Shown here: in pieces, positions 1-10,646 of the stretch
Layout of the letters: every line of letters begins with the position of its first letter
Position numbering within the stretch: the first letter of the stretch is position 1
Source of the DNA: Seohaeicola saemankumensis
GTDB taxonomy: Bacteria > Pseudomonadota > Alphaproteobacteria > Rhodobacterales > Rhodobacteraceae
Assembly (NCBI RefSeq): GCF_021021435.1
Contig: NZ_JAINWI010000011.1
Coordinates: forward strand, 124,001 to 188,000
Direction: 5' to 3'
DNA: 64,000 nucleotides
Translations under genes and position numbers: made by a program
The notes under the pieces: generated by a model
Told to the model about the DNA's origin: nothing
Seen by the model: only the letters and a program-made list of their open reading frames with translations
The model's database searches: none

Positions 1-2186
1 CCTGTTCCGTAGACACGGACGACCTTCGCAACACGCTGGTAGAATTCATCGACGACGATCTGTCCAATCTGGTGACGGATATCGACGGGTCCGAAGCCGT
101 ACCCACAGCGGCCTTCCAGCGCGTGATCCAGCGCGCGGCGATCCATGTCCAGTCCTCCGGCCGGACCGAGGTGACCGGTGCGAATGTGCTGGTCGCGATC
201 TTCGCCGAGCGCGAAAGCAATGCGGCCTATTTCCTGCAGGAGCAGGAAATGACCCGTTATGATGCGGTGAATTTCATCGCGCATGGGGTCGCCAAAGACC
301 CCGCTTACGGCGAAGCGCGCCCCGTATCCGGCGCGCCAGAGGCCGAGGAAAGCAATACCAGCACCTCGTCCGAGGCGACGGACCAGAAAGAATCCGCCCT
401 TGGCAAATATTGCGTGGACCTGAACGCCAAGGCCTTCAAGGGCGATGTCGATCCGCTGATCGGTCGCGCCTCCGAGGTCGAGCGGTGCATTCAGGTGCTG
501 TGTCGCCGCCGCAAGAACAACCCGCTTCTGGTGGGTGATCCCGGCGTGGGCAAGACCGCCATCGCGGAAGGTCTGGCGCGCAAGATCGTCAAGGGCGAAA
601 CACCCGAAGTGCTGTCCAAGACGACCATTTTCAGCCTTGATATGGGTGCGCTGCTGGCCGGCACGCGCTATCGCGGCGATTTCGAGGAGCGGCTGAAGGC
701 CGTCGTGAACGAGCTTGAGGCGCATCCAGATGCGGTTCTGTTTATCGACGAGATCCACACAGTGATCGGGGCAGGTGCCACATCGGGCGGCGCGATGGAC
801 GCATCCAACCTGCTGAAACCTGCTTTGCAGGGCGGGAAGCTGCGCTGCATGGGCTCGACCACCTACAAGGAATTCCGTCAGCATTTCGAAAAGGACCGCG
901 CGCTTTCGCGTCGCTTCCAGAAAATCGACGTGAACGAGCCGACTGTCGATGACACCGTGAAAATTCTTCAGGGCCTGAAACCCTATTTCGAAGAGCATCA
1001 CTCGGTCCGTTACACCGCCGATGCGATTAAAACAGCGGTCGAACTGAGCGCACGTTACATCAACGACCGCAAGCTGCCCGACAAGGCCATCGACGTGATC
1101 GACGAAGCCGGTGCCGCGCAGCATCTGGTGGCGGAATCAAAGCGCCGCAAGACCATCGGCGCCAAGGAGATCGAGGCTGTCGTGGCCAAAATTGCCCGTA
1201 TTCCGCCCAAGAACGTGTCCAAGGACGATGCCGAAGTGCTCAAAGACTTGGAAAAGACGCTCAAGCGCGTGGTGTTCGGGCAGGACAATGCCATCGTAGC
1301 CTTGTCGAGCGCGATCAAACTGGCCCGCGCCGGTTTGCGCGAACCCGAAAAACCCATCGGCAACTATCTGTTCGCCGGTCCGACCGGTGTGGGTAAAACC
1401 GAGGTGGCAAAGCAACTGGCGGACACGCTGGGCGTCGAACTGCTGCGCTTCGATATGTCCGAATACATGGAGAAACACGCGGTTTCGCGCCTGATCGGTG
1501 CCCCTCCGGGTTATGTCGGTTTCGATCAGGGCGGCATGCTGACGGATGGTGTCGACCAACATCCGCATTGCGTGCTGCTGCTAGACGAGATCGAGAAAGC
1601 GCATCCCGATGTATTCAACATCCTGCTGCAGGTGATGGATCACGGCACGCTGACCGATCACAATGGTCGCAAGGTGGATTTCCGCAACGTGATCCTGATC
1701 ATGACCTCGAACGCGGGTGCTGCGGACATGGCCAAGGAAGCTATCGGCTTTGGTCGCGACAAGCGCACGGGCGAGGATACGGCGGCGATCGAGCGTACCT
1801 TCACGCCGGAATTTCGCAACCGTCTGGATGCGGTGATCAGCTTCGGTGCCCTGCCGAAAGAGGTGATCATGCAAGTCGTCGAGAAATTCGTGCTGCAACT
1901 CGAGGCGCAGTTGATGGATCGTAATGTCCATATCGAACTGACCAAACCAGCGGCGGAATGGCTGGCAGACAAGGGCTATGACGACAAGATGGGCGCGCGA
2001 CCTCTGGGCCGCGTGATTCAGGAATACATCAAGAAACCGCTGGCAGAAGAACTGCTCTTCGGCAAGCTGACCAAGGGCGGTCTTGTCCGTGTCGGCCTGA
2101 AAGACGGCGAGATTGATCTGCAGATCAGCGGCCCTGAACAAGCTCGCCTGTCGGGTAACAAGCCGCCGCTTCTGACCGCAGACTGA
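1..2186 (+). CDS. clpA: ATP-dependent Clp protease ATP-binding subunit ClpA (5' end outside window)
   Basis: AAA+ unfoldase that feeds substrates to ClpP in the cytoplasm. The reading frame is open from base 3 with residues typical of the ClpA N-domain, so the true start lies before the window; the internal GTG at 72 is not the start. The first ATPase module has Walker A GDPGVGKT and Walker B LFIDEIH; the second has GPTGVGKT and [13 protein letters not shown]. The long ClpB middle domain is absent, which separates ClpA from ClpB. The IGF tripeptide in KEAIGFGRD matches the ClpP-docking loop. About 727 codons are visible against about 770 for the family. The next gene starts in a TGATG overlap. 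A clpS gene would be expected upstream, outside the window. Confidence 0.97.
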   Translation, partial: CSVDTDDLRNTLVEFIDDDLSNLVTDIDGSEAVPTAAFQRVIQRAAIHVQSSGRTEVTGANVLVAIFAERESNAAYFLQEQEMTRYDAVNFIAHGVAKDPAYGEARPVSGAPEAEESNTSTSSEATDQKESALGKYCVDLNAKAFKGDVDPLIGRASEVERCIQVLCRRRKNNPLLVGDPGVGKTAIAEGLARKIVKGETPEVLSKTTIFSLDMGALLAGTRYRGDFEERLKAVVNELEAHPDAVLFIDEIHTVIGAGATSGGAMDASNLLKPALQGGKLRCMGSTTYKEFRQHFEKDRALSRRFQKIDVNEPTVDDTVKILQGLKPYFEEHHSVRYTADAIKTAVELSARYINDRKLPDKAIDVIDEAGAAQHLVAESKRRKTIGAKEIEAVVAKIARIPPKNVSKDDAEVLKDLEKTLKRVVFGQDNAIVALSSAIKLARAGLREPEKPIGNYLFAGPTGVGKTEVAKQLADTLGVELLRFDMSEYMEKHAVSRLIGAPPGYVGFDQGGMLTDGVDQHPHCVLLLDEIEKAHPDVFNILLQVMDHGTLTDHNGRKVDFRNVILIMTSNAGAADMAKEAIGFGRDKRTGEDTAAIERTFTPEFRNRLDAVISFGALPKEVIMQVVEKFVLQLEAQLMDRNVHIELTKPAAEWLADKGYDDKMGARPLGRVIQEYIKKPLAEELLFGKLTKGGLVRVGLKDGEIDLQISGPEQARLSGNKPPLLTAD

Positions 2187-3151
2187 TGCGGGCAGCAAGT
2201 CTGCTGATACTGATGACCTCCGCGCTGCCCGCCAGCGCGGAGGTTTTTCGTATGGGCCTGCCAATTGATTGTGATCTGGGCGAAACCTGTTTCATCCAGC
2301 AATTTGTCGATCACGACCACGGCCCCGCATCATCGGATTTCACCTGTAATGGCCTGTCCTATGACGGGCATACCGGCACCGATTTCGCCCTGCCCTCGCT
2401 CGCGGCGATGCAGGCCGGCGTTGCAGTCGTTGCATCGGCCACAGGCTGGGTGACAGCCCTGCGTGACGGCATGCCCGATACCGGCCTTACGCCAGAGACT
2501 GCCGGTGACATCGACGGGCGCGACTGCGGCAACGGTGTGGTGATCGCGCATGCGAACGGGTGGCAGACGCAATACTGCCATCTGATGCAGGGCTCTGTAG
2601 CGGTCACGCAGGGCCAGACAGTGCAGGCCGGTGACAGGCTGGGGCTGGTGGGATTGTCAGGCAATACCGAATTTCCCCATGTCCATCTTGCCCTGCGCCG
2701 AAGCGGGCAGGTGGTTGATCCCTTCGATCCGGACGGGCAGATTTCCTGTGGCGCGCCTGATCCAGAAACCCTTTGGACCTTGCCAGTCAACTATATGCCC
2801 GGCGCTTTGCTGAATATGGGCTTTGCAACGGCAGTGCCTGACTATGACAGCGTCAAGGCTGGCACAGCGGCGATCGACCCAATCGCCCGCGATGCACCGG
2901 CGCTGGTTCTCTGGGGGTTTGCGTTTGGCGGACGGCAAGGTGACAGCTTGCGTATCCGCATCACAGGCCCGGGTGGTTCCGTGGTTGATCACAACGACAT
3001 ATTGGAGAAAGATCAGGCACAGTTTTTCCGCGCCGCAGGCCGCAGGACACCGCAAGGGGGCTGGCCGGAAGGCCGCTATGACGGCCTGACGGAATTGATC
3101 CGTGCAGGCCGGATCATCAGCCAGCGGCAGATGTATCTGGATGTCCGCTGA
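2186..3151 (+). CDS. Secreted M23 family (LytM-type) metallopeptidase
   Basis: Predicted periplasmic peptidoglycan endopeptidase or LytM-domain regulator. The N-terminus is a signal peptide ending near LPASA. The M23 zinc ligands are visible as HTGTDF (HxxxD) around residue 54 and HVHLAL (HxH) around residue 166. Downstream of the peptidase domain is a C-terminal region of about 140 residues of unknown fold. It overlaps the clpA stop by one base (TGATG), so it is probably co-translated with clpA although no functional link is established. Both metal-ligand motifs are intact, so activity is plausible. Confidence 0.85.
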   Translation: MRAASLLILMTSALPASAEVFRMGLPIDCDLGETCFIQQFVDHDHGPASSDFTCNGLSYDGHTGTDFALPSLAAMQAGVAVVASATGWVTALRDGMPDTGLTPETAGDIDGRDCGNGVVIAHANGWQTQYCHLMQGSVAVTQGQTVQAGDRLGLVGLSGNTEFPHVHLALRRSGQVVDPFDPDGQISCGAPDPETLWTLPVNYMPGALLNMGFATAVPDYDSVKAGTAAIDPIARDAPALVLWGFAFGGRQGDSLRIRITGPGGSVVDHNDILEKDQAQFFRAAGRRTPQGGWPEGRYDGLTELIRAGRIISQRQMYLDVR

Positions 3152-3162
3152 CGACGTGCTGC

Positions 3163-4806
3163 TTATTTCTCTGTGAACTTCAATTCGATCCGGCGGTTTT
3201 GCGCCCGCGCCGCCTCGGTATTGGCGGGGTTGACGGGATTGTATTCGCCAAATCCGTTCGCGCTCAAGCGGTCGGGCGGGATACCCAAAGCGCCGGACAT
3301 GTAGCGCACCACCGATAGCGCGCGCGCCTGACTGAGTTCCCAGTTATCGGCGAACTCGCCCTGTCCTGACAGCGGCACATTGTCGGTATGTCCGTCAACG
3401 CGGATCACCCAGTCGATACCCTCGGGAATCTCGTCCACAACAGAGCGGAGGATCTCGGCCACTTTGGCAACCTCGCCCCGACCTGCGGGTGACAAATCGG
3501 CGCTGCCCGGCGGAAACAGCACTTCGGAGGCAAAGACGAAACGGTCCCCGACCACCTGCACGCCTTCCTGAGCACCCAGAACATCGCGCAAACGACCGAA
3601 AAACTCGGAGCGGTAGCGTTGCAAGTCCTGCGCCTCAGCTTCCAGCCGCAGTCGCTCGGCCTCCTCCAGCTGACGCCGCCGCCGTTCTTCTGCTGCAGCG
3701 CGCGCAAGGGCTGCGTTCAGATCGGAGCCAAGCGACTGCACCTGGATCGAGGCTGCAGCCTCGCGTTCCTTGTAGTCGTCCAACAGCGCCTGCAACTGCC
3801 CCAACTGGCCACGCAAGGCCGCGACCTGCTGGTTCAGCAGCGCTTGCGCCCGCTGTGCTTCGGTCGATTTATCCTGCGCCTCGGCCAAGAGCCGCTGCGC
3901 CTGCGCCAGCAAGGCGGCCTCGCGTTCGGCTTCGGTCATCTGCGTATTGAGCTGCGCTTCCAGATCGTCGCGGGTGGCTTCGGCTGCTGCCAGAAGGGTC
4001 AGCGTTTCCTCGGCGCGGCGGCGTTGTTCTTCCAGCGCGAGCGACATGGCGGTCAGTTCGGTATCGGCATTCCGCAAGCGTTCACGCAATGCCTCTGCCG
4101 CTGCGGCGGCGACAAGGCGCGCGGCCTCCTCCTCGGATAGCTGGGATTGCAGGTCGTCGACCCGCCCAGCGAGCGCATCCGCCTGCGCCTGCGTATCAGC
4201 CTGTTCAGCACGTAGATCGGCGATCAACGCCTCAAGCGCGTCGCGCTGTGCTGCGGCCAGTCGCGCTGCTTCGGTTTCAGCGTCGATTTCCGACCGCGCC
4301 TGCGCCAGTGCCAGGTTCAAGGCTTCCTGCTGTGACAAAAGCTGCTGTTGTGTTTCCTCCAACACCGCCACATCGCCAAGCGCCGTATCCCGTTCGGCCA
4401 GAAGCGCCGCGACTTGCGCCTCGAAGCCCGTGATCTGGATTTCTGCATCCGCCAAGGCCGACAGTCCTGCATCGCGTTCACGCCTCAGCGACAGGATCAG
4501 TGCTTCCTGCTCGGCAAGCTGCTCCTGCGTGTCGGTCAGGGTTGCGTCCAACTCGCCCAGTCGCGAGGTCAGATCGGCGCTGCGCCGCTGTTCCAGCCCC
4601 AAGGCCTGCGCCAGCGCCGCCATTTCCACATTCAGCGCGTTCAACTCGCTGGCTTGCCCGCTGATCGTTTCCCGCAACACGAATTGCACCACCATGAAGA
4701 TGGTCAGCACGAACATCAGCACCAGCAAGAGGCCAGTCATCGCATCCACGAAACCTGGCCAGATCGACCCTTGGAACCGTTGGCCTGTGCGGCGCGACAG
4801 GGCCAT
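3163..4806 (-). CDS. MotB-like OmpA-family protein with long coiled coil
   Basis: 547 aa. A short cytoplasmic N-terminus is followed by one membrane helix (residues about 19-43) that begins GFVDAMTGLLLV; Asp21 sits where the proton-carrying Asp of MotB/ExbD channels lies. Then comes a periplasmic Ala/Glu/Gln-rich coiled coil of nearly 400 residues, far longer than in flagellar MotB. The C-terminus is an OmpA-type peptidoglycan-binding domain with VDGHTDNVPL and the NRRIEL ending. It starts 3 bp after the MotA/ExbB-like gene, so the two form one operon and probably one ion-driven complex. No flagellar genes are near. The role is unknown: energising an envelope machine is the inference; flagellar stator function is unlikely. 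Confidence 0.85.
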   Translation of the reverse strand: MALSRRTGQRFQGSIWPGFVDAMTGLLLVLMFVLTIFMVVQFVLRETISGQASELNALNVEMAALAQALGLEQRRSADLTSRLGELDATLTDTQEQLAEQEALILSLRRERDAGLSALADAEIQITGFEAQVAALLAERDTALGDVAVLEETQQQLLSQQEALNLALAQARSEIDAETEAARLAAAQRDALEALIADLRAEQADTQAQADALAGRVDDLQSQLSEEEAARLVAAAAAEALRERLRNADTELTAMSLALEEQRRRAEETLTLLAAAEATRDDLEAQLNTQMTEAEREAALLAQAQRLLAEAQDKSTEAQRAQALLNQQVAALRGQLGQLQALLDDYKEREAAASIQVQSLGSDLNAALARAAAEERRRRQLEEAERLRLEAEAQDLQRYRSEFFGRLRDVLGAQEGVQVVGDRFVFASEVLFPPGSADLSPAGRGEVAKVAEILRSVVDEIPEGIDWVIRVDGHTDNVPLSGQGEFADNWELSQARALSVVRYMSGALGIPPDRLSANGFGEYNPVNPANTEAARAQNRRIELKFTEK

Positions 4807-4809
4807 GGA

Positions 4810-6036
4810 TCAGCCCTCCTCGCCCTTGGTCTGGGTCTGGCCAATCGCCCCCAACGGACGCGGCGCTGCGGGTCTGCTGCGCGACTGTTCGACAGCGCGG
4901 GTCAGGGCCGCAAGATCGGTCCGCAGTTCCGCCATCGTATCCTGACGTCCTGCGCTAATTTCCTCGAGTATCCGTAGCAACTGCACATCCATCGAGCGCA
5001 GGCGCATGCGGCTTTCGGCATCCAGCCCCTCGCCGCGTTCCTGCGCGCCCAGCGCAGTGGCCAGACGTTCCTGCCCTTCGGCAAGCCGCATCAGAGCATC
5101 TGTCAGGGCGGCATCCTGCCCGTTGCCCTGCCCCAGACTGTCGCCCAGCCGCTCTACGGCACCGGACAGTTCGGACAGCCGCATATCCATTGACACGCGC
5201 CCAACTTCGGCCTGTTCCAGCACGCGCTGCACCGCTTCCATCTGTTCGGCCATGCCATCGACCACCTGCACCAACATCGCCTGGTCGGGGGCCGCATCGC
5301 CATCGCCCGATGAAAACCCGACCCGGGTGATCGTGCTCAGCCATTCTTCCAACTCGCGGTAGAAGCGGTTTTGTCCGTGACCGGCAAAAAGCTCCAGCAA
5401 CCCCACGACAAGCGATCCAGCCAGCCCCAGAAGGGACGACCCGAAGGCCACGCCCATGCCCGACAGTTGCGCGTCCAGCCCGTCCATCAGGCGGCCAAAC
5501 ACGGCAACCCCCTCCTCGCCCTCTTGCGGCGCAAGGCTGCGGATCGTGTCGACCAAAGCGGGCACAGTCGTGGCAAGACCGTAGAATGTACCCAGAAGAC
5601 CCAGAAAGATCAGCAGGTTGACAATATAGCGGGTGATTTCCCGCGCCTCGTCGATCCGTGTCGCAACAGAATCGAGGATCGAGCGGGTCGAACTGGCGCC
5701 GATCTGCATGCGCGCGCCGCGTGTCCTCAAAAGCGCCGCCAAAGGAGCCAGCAAACGCGGGGCCGCCCGTGCGTCATCGCGTCCCTTGGTAAAGCCTTCG
5801 ATCCAACGCACGGAATTGATCAACTGCGCGACCTGCAGGAAACAGGCAAGCACCCCGATCAGGAAGACGAAAAGAATAAATCCGTTGAGATAGGGGTTCG
5901 CCTCGAACACGGGCAAGACGCGCGGCAGGGCCAGAACGACCACGAAGGCGGCAAGTCCCAGCACCAGCAACATCGAAACGATCTGGCGCAAAGGCTGTGA
6001 AAACTGCGGCTCGGCCTCTCGGTCCGGCTGGTCCAT
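4810..6036 (-). CDS. MotA/TolQ/ExbB-type proton channel family protein
   Basis: 408 aa from ATG 6036, chosen because AGGAG lies 8 bases upstream; a GTG at 6054 would add six residues. Two membrane helices fall near residues 20-75 and two more in the ExbB core (NLLIFLGLLGTFYGLATTVP, and GSSLLGLAGSLVVGLLELF). The last 200 residues are a cytoplasmic, heptad-rich extension (sequences such as QMEAVQRVLEQAE). The partner gene immediately downstream encodes the MotB-like subunit. Together they look like a 5:2 rotary or proton-driven motor unit. The ancestral family is well known; the substrate of this pair is not. Confidence 0.83.
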   Translation of the reverse strand: MDQPDREAEPQFSQPLRQIVSMLLVLGLAAFVVVLALPRVLPVFEANPYLNGFILFVFLIGVLACFLQVAQLINSVRWIEGFTKGRDDARAAPRLLAPLAALLRTRGARMQIGASSTRSILDSVATRIDEAREITRYIVNLLIFLGLLGTFYGLATTVPALVDTIRSLAPQEGEEGVAVFGRLMDGLDAQLSGMGVAFGSSLLGLAGSLVVGLLELFAGHGQNRFYRELEEWLSTITRVGFSSGDGDAAPDQAMLVQVVDGMAEQMEAVQRVLEQAEVGRVSMDMRLSELSGAVERLGDSLGQGNGQDAALTDALMRLAEGQERLATALGAQERGEGLDAESRMRLRSMDVQLLRILEEISAGRQDTMAELRTDLAALTRAVEQSRSRPAAPRPLGAIGQTQTKGEEG

Positions 6037-6117
6037 GAGGACAGCTCCTGACACTGATTATAATTGCCCTGATCCTAGGGGCTGTTCCGCGCCCTGCCAA
6101 GGGTTTATCCGGCCTGA

Positions 6118-6654
6118 TCAGCCCTGACCGGCAACCAGATCCCGCACTCGGCAGTCCAACCAGTCCAGATCGGGATCAATGATGCCAAGCGTGCCCAGAT
6201 GTGCCACCGTATTGTGCAGATATTCGGTGTTCGGACCGCGCTCGCCAACGGCTTGCGCGATGATGCGAGCCTGTTCTTCCAGCGGAAGCGCCCCGCAATA
6301 CTGCACATGATCGGGATCAATCACATAGGTCACGGCTGTCACCTGCGTGCCATCGGCCAGATCGACCTCCAGCATCCGCTCAAGATAGGCCGAAGAGATC
6401 AACTCGCGCTCGCGCAGATAGGCCAGCACGTCATCGGCCTGCGCAGGCTCGACCCCCAGCGCCAACCCCTGGCAAGCCGCCCCCTGCCAGGCATCCAAGG
6501 CCAGCACCAGCCCCGGCGCATCCGGCGTGCCGCGATGATGAATGGACCGCATGCAGAAACTGCGGTGATAATCGGGCAACCGCGCCAGCACCGAACGGCG
6601 CACCGCAAATCCGGGGTTCCACAAAAGTGATCCATATCCGAAAACCCACATCAT
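6118..6654 (-). CDS. ChaC-type gamma-glutamylcyclotransferase
   Basis: 178 aa. It begins with the family hallmark FGYGSLLWNPGF, the gamma-glutamyl-binding loop. The catalytic Glu is expected in the YLRERELISSAYLE stretch. The known reaction of ChaC proteins is cleavage of glutathione to 5-oxoproline and Cys-Gly in the cytosol. Length matches the single-domain family. Two adjacent ATG codons (6654 and 6651) could serve as start. It is monocistronic, divergent from the DUF2125 gene. Confidence 0.88.
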   Translation of the reverse strand: MMWVFGYGSLLWNPGFAVRRSVLARLPDYHRSFCMRSIHHRGTPDAPGLVLALDAWQGAACQGLALGVEPAQADDVLAYLRERELISSAYLERMLEVDLADGTQVTAVTYVIDPDHVQYCGALPLEEQARIIAQAVGERGPNTEYLHNTVAHLGTLGIIDPDLDWLDCRVRDLVAGQG

Positions 6655-6725
6655 CGCGGCACTGGTCCTTCCTTTTGCCCCCCTGTAAACACCACCTCAG
6701 CCGCAGTTGAAAGAGGTCCGCCCCT

Positions 6726-7751
6726 GTGAAACGCCTCGTCATCCTGATCCTTGTCGCAGCTTCGCTCTGGTCCGGCTATTGGCTGTTCGGCGCCTCTACC
6801 ACGCAAAGCGCCTTTGCCGCATGGTTTGCCGATCGCCGCGCACAGGGCTGGGCCGCCGACTATGCCGACCTTCAGGTCCAAGGATTTCCCAACCGTTTCG
6901 ATACAACCTTCACCGACATCGCTCTGGCCGACCCGGCGACCGGTTGGGCATGGGACGCACCGTTTTTTCAGCTTCTGACCCTCAGCTACAAGCCCAACCA
7001 CGTGATCGCAGTCTGGCCGGAAGCCCAGCGGATCGCCACGCCACAGGACCGTTTCACTATGACACAGGCCGAAATGCAGGCCAGCGTGGTGCTATGGCCT
7101 AGCACGGATCTGGCGCTGGACCGTGTCCGCATGGTGGCCGATACCATCCAGATCACAGGCAGCAACGGAAATGCCACCTCGGCCAGCGCGCTGCGGATGG
7201 CCGCCGAACGGCTTGGCGCGGATGGCCAGCAGGCCACCACCGCCCCAGATGGCGGCGAAAGCCGCTACCGTATCGCCCTTTCTGCCGAAGGTTTTGCGCC
7301 GGACAGCACCTTCCGCGACCGGATCGACCCGACGGGTCGCCTTCCTCGCACACTGGATGCACTGCGCGCCGATATCACGCTGGGCTTTGACCGCACATGG
7401 GACCGCCACGCTATCGAGGATAGCCGCCCGCAACCGCGCCTGATCTCGCTGCGCCTGGCCGAGGCGCGCTGGGGTGATCTCGACATCAAGGCCGCAGGCG
7501 ATCTGGAGGTGGACGCACAGGGAGAGGCGGCAGGCCGCATCACCGTCAAGGCTCAAAACTGGCGCGAGATTTTGCGGATGGCCCGCGCCTCGGGCGAGTT
7601 GCCCTCGGGCCTTGCGGATACGCTGGAACAAGGGCTGTCATTTCTGGCTGGGCGCAATGACGGCATTGATATCCCGCTGGATTTTCGCGGGGGACGGATC
7701 TGGATCGGTCCTCTTCCCGTGATGCAAAGCCCCGTGCTGCGCCTGCGCTGA
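6726..7751 (+). CDS. DUF2125 domain-containing envelope protein
   Basis: 341 aa from a GTG start preceded by a GAAAGAGG-type ribosome site. The N-terminus is a single hydrophobic segment (signal anchor or signal peptide) followed by a soluble, beta-rich periplasmic body. The segment running through FPNRFDTTFTDIALADP is typical of the DUF2125 family, which is common in Alphaproteobacteria and has no established function. It converges on the extensin-like gene with only 25 bp between stops. Nothing in the sequence suggests an enzyme active site. Confidence 0.8.
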   Translation: MKRLVILILVAASLWSGYWLFGASTTQSAFAAWFADRRAQGWAADYADLQVQGFPNRFDTTFTDIALADPATGWAWDAPFFQLLTLSYKPNHVIAVWPEAQRIATPQDRFTMTQAEMQASVVLWPSTDLALDRVRMVADTIQITGSNGNATSASALRMAAERLGADGQQATTAPDGGESRYRIALSAEGFAPDSTFRDRIDPTGRLPRTLDALRADITLGFDRTWDRHAIEDSRPQPRLISLRLAEARWGDLDIKAAGDLEVDAQGEAAGRITVKAQNWREILRMARASGELPSGLADTLEQGLSFLAGRNDGIDIPLDFRGGRIWIGPLPVMQSPVLRLR

Positions 7752-7776
7752 ACCCGCAATCTCCCTTGGGGGGAAC

Positions 7777-8418
7777 TTACCGGCAGTAGGGTCCACCCCT
7801 GTGGCGCGCCGTATCAAAGTGGAAATGGTCGCGGTGGAAGCGGTCTGATTCCGGCCCCAGCACGGTTCCGAAAGGTCCGCATGCGGCACGGTGCATCTGC
7901 TTAAGCGCGCGGCCATTGCGTCCCGAACCCCAGTCCTTCAGCAAAGTCACCTGCGTGCCATCGCGCAAGGTATAGCCGGAGACGTCGATCGCCTTGCCAC
8001 GTCCATGTTCGGAAATCCGCGCGCCGGGCTGGTGGTTGCGTGTACGGCAGGCATAACTGGCGGCGATCCGGATGGTCTCGACCCCGCCGCCCTGACTCCC
8101 GACCGCCCGCATCATGCCACGATCAACCCATGTGCCGAACGCCCGCGCTGTCGGACAGTCGATGACCGCACCTGTACTCAGTTGCACGCCGTTGACCTCG
8201 TGCAAGCGCACCGCGTTATCAATGCCGCAGCCGGTAATCCCGCCTGGGACGCCGCCCACGACCTCGCCGCGCAAATCGGGATTGCCGCAGACCATCGGGA
8301 AGCCGCTGGTCGAGGCCGATGCGCGCGGCACATTCCTGTCCCCACGAAAGCTGCAGGCCCCCGCGCTCAACACAAGCGCCACAAGGCCAAGTGATATCAA
8401 GGTGTTTCGCGTTCTCAT
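7777..8418 (-). CDS. Extensin-like C-terminal domain lipoprotein/secreted protein
   Basis: 213 aa. The N-terminus is a hydrophobic export signal ending LSAGAC, a loose lipobox, so it may be a lipoprotein. The body is the extensin-like C-terminal fold (PF06904 type): conserved cysteines, a GITGCGID segment, and SEHGRGKAIDVSGY plus HFHFDTA, the same His/Asp layout seen in D,D-carboxypeptidase-like LAS folds. A cell-wall peptidase role is possible but unproven. It overlaps the tyrC stop by 4 bp and is the last gene of the hisC-tyrC operon. Confidence 0.8.
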   Translation of the reverse strand: MRTRNTLISLGLVALVLSAGACSFRGDRNVPRASASTSGFPMVCGNPDLRGEVVGGVPGGITGCGIDNAVRLHEVNGVQLSTGAVIDCPTARAFGTWVDRGMMRAVGSQGGGVETIRIAASYACRTRNHQPGARISEHGRGKAIDVSGYTLRDGTQVTLLKDWGSGRNGRALKQMHRAACGPFGTVLGPESDRFHRDHFHFDTARHRGGPYCR

Positions 8419-9335
8419 CGGCCCACCTTTGCTCGACCGAAATCGGGCGCATCAGTATCCTGCCCCGCCTCGATGATCCCGCGCCGGATGGCCCGTGTGC
8501 GGGTAAAATAGGCGTGCAGATGATCTCCATCGCCGGTGCGGATCGCGCGCTGCAGCGCGAACAGTTCCTCGGTGAAACGCCCAAGGATTTCCAGCGTCGC
8601 ATCCTTGTTGGTCAGGAAAACATCCCGCCACATGGTGGGATCACTGGCCGCAATCCGCGTGAAGTCACGGAAACCGGCAGCCGAGTACTTGATCACCTCG
8701 CTATCGGTCACTCGGCGCAGGTCATCGGCAACGCCGACCATCGTATAGGCAATCAGGTGCGGCGCGTGGCTTGTCACGGCGAGCACCAGATCGTGATGGT
8801 CCGCCTCCATCTTGTCGACATTGGCCCCCATTCCGCGCCAAAAACGGGCCAGCCGATCCAGTGCGGCGGCATCGGTTCCGTCAACCGGCACCAGCAGGCA
8901 CCAGCGATTGTCGAACAGCGTCGCAAAGCCTGATTCAGGCCCCGAATGTTCGGTCCCTGCCAACGGATGCGCGGGGATGAAATGCACGTGATCCGGCAGA
9001 TGCGGCCCAACGGCCTGAATGACCGCCGCCTTGACCGACCCCACATCACTGACAGTCGCCCCTGCCGCCAGAAACGGTGCAATCTCGGCGGCAACCTGCC
9101 CCATCGCCCCCACAGGCACACACATGACCACCAGATCGGCCCCCTCGACCGCCTCGGCAGCGGTGTCACAGACTCGGTCGCACAGCCCAATCCGCCGCGC
9201 TGTATCGCGCGTGGCCTCTGAACGCGCATAGCCTGTCACCTCGCCCGCCAGTCCTGCCCGCTTGATCGCCCAGAACATTGACGAGGCGATCAGACCCAGA
9301 CCGATCAGCGCCACACGGTTGTAGATGACGCTCAT
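8415..9335 (-). CDS. tyrC: Prephenate/arogenate dehydrogenase (cyclohexadienyl dehydrogenase)
   Basis: 306 aa cytosolic enzyme of tyrosine synthesis; oxidatively decarboxylates prephenate or arogenate with NAD(P). The Rossmann motif is GLGLIASS near residue 12. The conserved catalytic His lies in [10 protein letters not shown] around residue 115. No ACT or chorismate mutase domain is present, so it is the monofunctional type. It overlaps hisC by 4 bp upstream and the extensin gene by 4 bp downstream. Coupling to hisC fits, because HisC-type aminotransferases also act in aromatic amino-acid synthesis. Confidence 0.93.
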   Translation of the reverse strand: MSVIYNRVALIGLGLIASSMFWAIKRAGLAGEVTGYARSEATRDTARRIGLCDRVCDTAAEAVEGADLVVMCVPVGAMGQVAAEIAPFLAAGATVSDVGSVKAAVIQAVGPHLPDHVHFIPAHPLAGTEHSGPESGFATLFDNRWCLLVPVDGTDAAALDRLARFWRGMGANVDKMEADHHDLVLAVTSHAPHLIAYTMVGVADDLRRVTDSEVIKYSAAGFRDFTRIAASDPTMWRDVFLTNKDATLEILGRFTEELFALQRAIRTGDGDHLHAYFTRTRAIRRGIIEAGQDTDAPDFGRAKVGR

Positions 9336-10417
9336 CGCGCGCCGCCTTTGAACTGGCCCACGGCATGCGCGACCCGACGGCAGCTTGACTCGTCACCCAC
9401 GGTGATCCGCAGACAATGCGGAAGTTTGTATCCCGCGACGCGGCGCACGATCAGCCCCTGCGACTTGAGATAGGTATCACAGGCCTCGGCCTCGGCCTGA
9501 TCGGCAAAGCGCGCCAGCACGAAATTCGCTTTGGACGTATCGCATTGCACGCCATGCTCGGCCAGCGCCTCGGCCAGCCAGACACGCAGACGCGCATTCT
9601 CGGCCCTGCATTTGGTGGCATAGGCCTGATCGCGCACCGCCGCTTCGGCGGTGGCCAGTGCCGTGCTGGACAGGTTGAAAGGCCCCCTGATCCGGTTAAG
9701 CACGTCAATGATCTCGCGCGGGCCATAGCCCCAGCCGACGCGCAAGCCACCCAAGCCGTAAAGTTTGGAGAAGGTGCGCGTCATCACCACATTGCGCCGC
9801 ATCTCGACCAGCGCGGCGCCGCCGTCATAGCCTTCGACATATTCGGCATAGGCCCCGTCCAGCACAAGAATGGCATGATCCGGCAATCCCTCGGCAAGCC
9901 GCGCCAGTTCGTTGCCGCCGATCATCGTGCCCGTGGGATTATTCGGATTGGCGATGAAGACAAGCCGCGTCGCAGGCGTGACCGCCGCCAGAATCGCGTC
10001 CACATCGGTCACGCGCTCGCGCTCTTTCACCTCGACTGGCGTGCCGCCAGCCGCCAGCGTGCTGATGCGATACATGGCAAAGCCGTGTTCTGTATGGATC
10101 ACCTCGTCGCCCGCACCGACATAGGCCTGACACAGGAAATGGATGATCTCGTCACTGCCTACACCGCAGATGATACGCTCGGCGTCCAGCCCGTGCACAT
10201 CGGCAATCGCGCGCCTCAGGCTGGCGTGATCCGTGGACGGATAGCGATGCAAGTCATATCCTGAACGCCGGAAAGCCTCGATCGCGGCCTCGCTTGGCCC
10301 GAAAGGGTTCTCGTTCGAACTCAGCTTGACGACATCGGCCATGCCCTCGACATGGGCAGCGCCGCCCTGATAGAGCTCGATTTCCATGATGCCATTTTGC
10401 GGCTTGATCTGGGTCAT
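9332..10417 (-). CDS. hisC: Histidinol-phosphate aminotransferase
   Basis: 361 aa, PLP-dependent class I/II fold. Substrate and cofactor motifs are in place: [22 protein letters not shown], and the Schiff-base lysine in [17 protein letters not shown]. The start at ATG 10417 is chosen because GGAGA lies upstream at normal spacing and the family N-terminus begins near it; the frame is open further upstream but that part is not family-like. First gene of hisC-tyrC-extensin, all joined by 4-bp overlaps. In this context it may serve tyrosine/phenylalanine transamination as well as histidine synthesis. Confidence 0.93.
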   Translation of the reverse strand: MTQIKPQNGIMEIELYQGGAAHVEGMADVVKLSSNENPFGPSEAAIEAFRRSGYDLHRYPSTDHASLRRAIADVHGLDAERIICGVGSDEIIHFLCQAYVGAGDEVIHTEHGFAMYRISTLAAGGTPVEVKERERVTDVDAILAAVTPATRLVFIANPNNPTGTMIGGNELARLAEGLPDHAILVLDGAYAEYVEGYDGGAALVEMRRNVVMTRTFSKLYGLGGLRVGWGYGPREIIDVLNRIRGPFNLSSTALATAEAAVRDQAYATKCRAENARLRVWLAEALAEHGVQCDTSKANFVLARFADQAEAEACDTYLKSQGLIVRRVAGYKLPHCLRITVGDESSCRRVAHAVGQFKGGAR

Positions 10418-10590
10418 GACAAAACTCTCCTTGCGCCCTCTCTTAGCCTTGCGCTGTGAGCAAGAAAAGCGCGAAACGCGACGGCACCCATCTGCCGCAT
10501 CCGCGTCTTCTTGCCTCAAATATCCCCGCCGGAGGCATCCTTGCCACCCGCCCGCACATCGTCGCCCACTGGAAGATAGCCCGAAATGCA

Positions 10591-10622
10591 AAAAGGCCCC
10601 GCCAAACCGGCAGGGCCTTTCC
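10591..10622 (-). terminator. Rho-independent terminator of rpsD
   Basis: AAAGGCCC-type stem pairing with GGGCCTTT around an AAACC-containing loop, followed on the minus strand by a run of T residues. It sits 25 bp after the rpsD stop codon. Confidence 0.85.
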
Positions 10623-10646
10623 TAATTTCCGGTAAGGCGAAGAAGA

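Noticed and set aside
3947-4945. 332-codon plus-strand open frame across the MotB-like gene
   Set aside because: Ser/Ala/Arg-rich composition typical of a GC-rich antisense shadow; no domain.
3163-6036. Possible Zorya anti-phage system
   Set aside because: MotA/MotB-like genes are present, but no ZorC, ZorD or ZorE homologue lies nearby and the long coiled coil is on the MotB-like side, not the ZorA tail.
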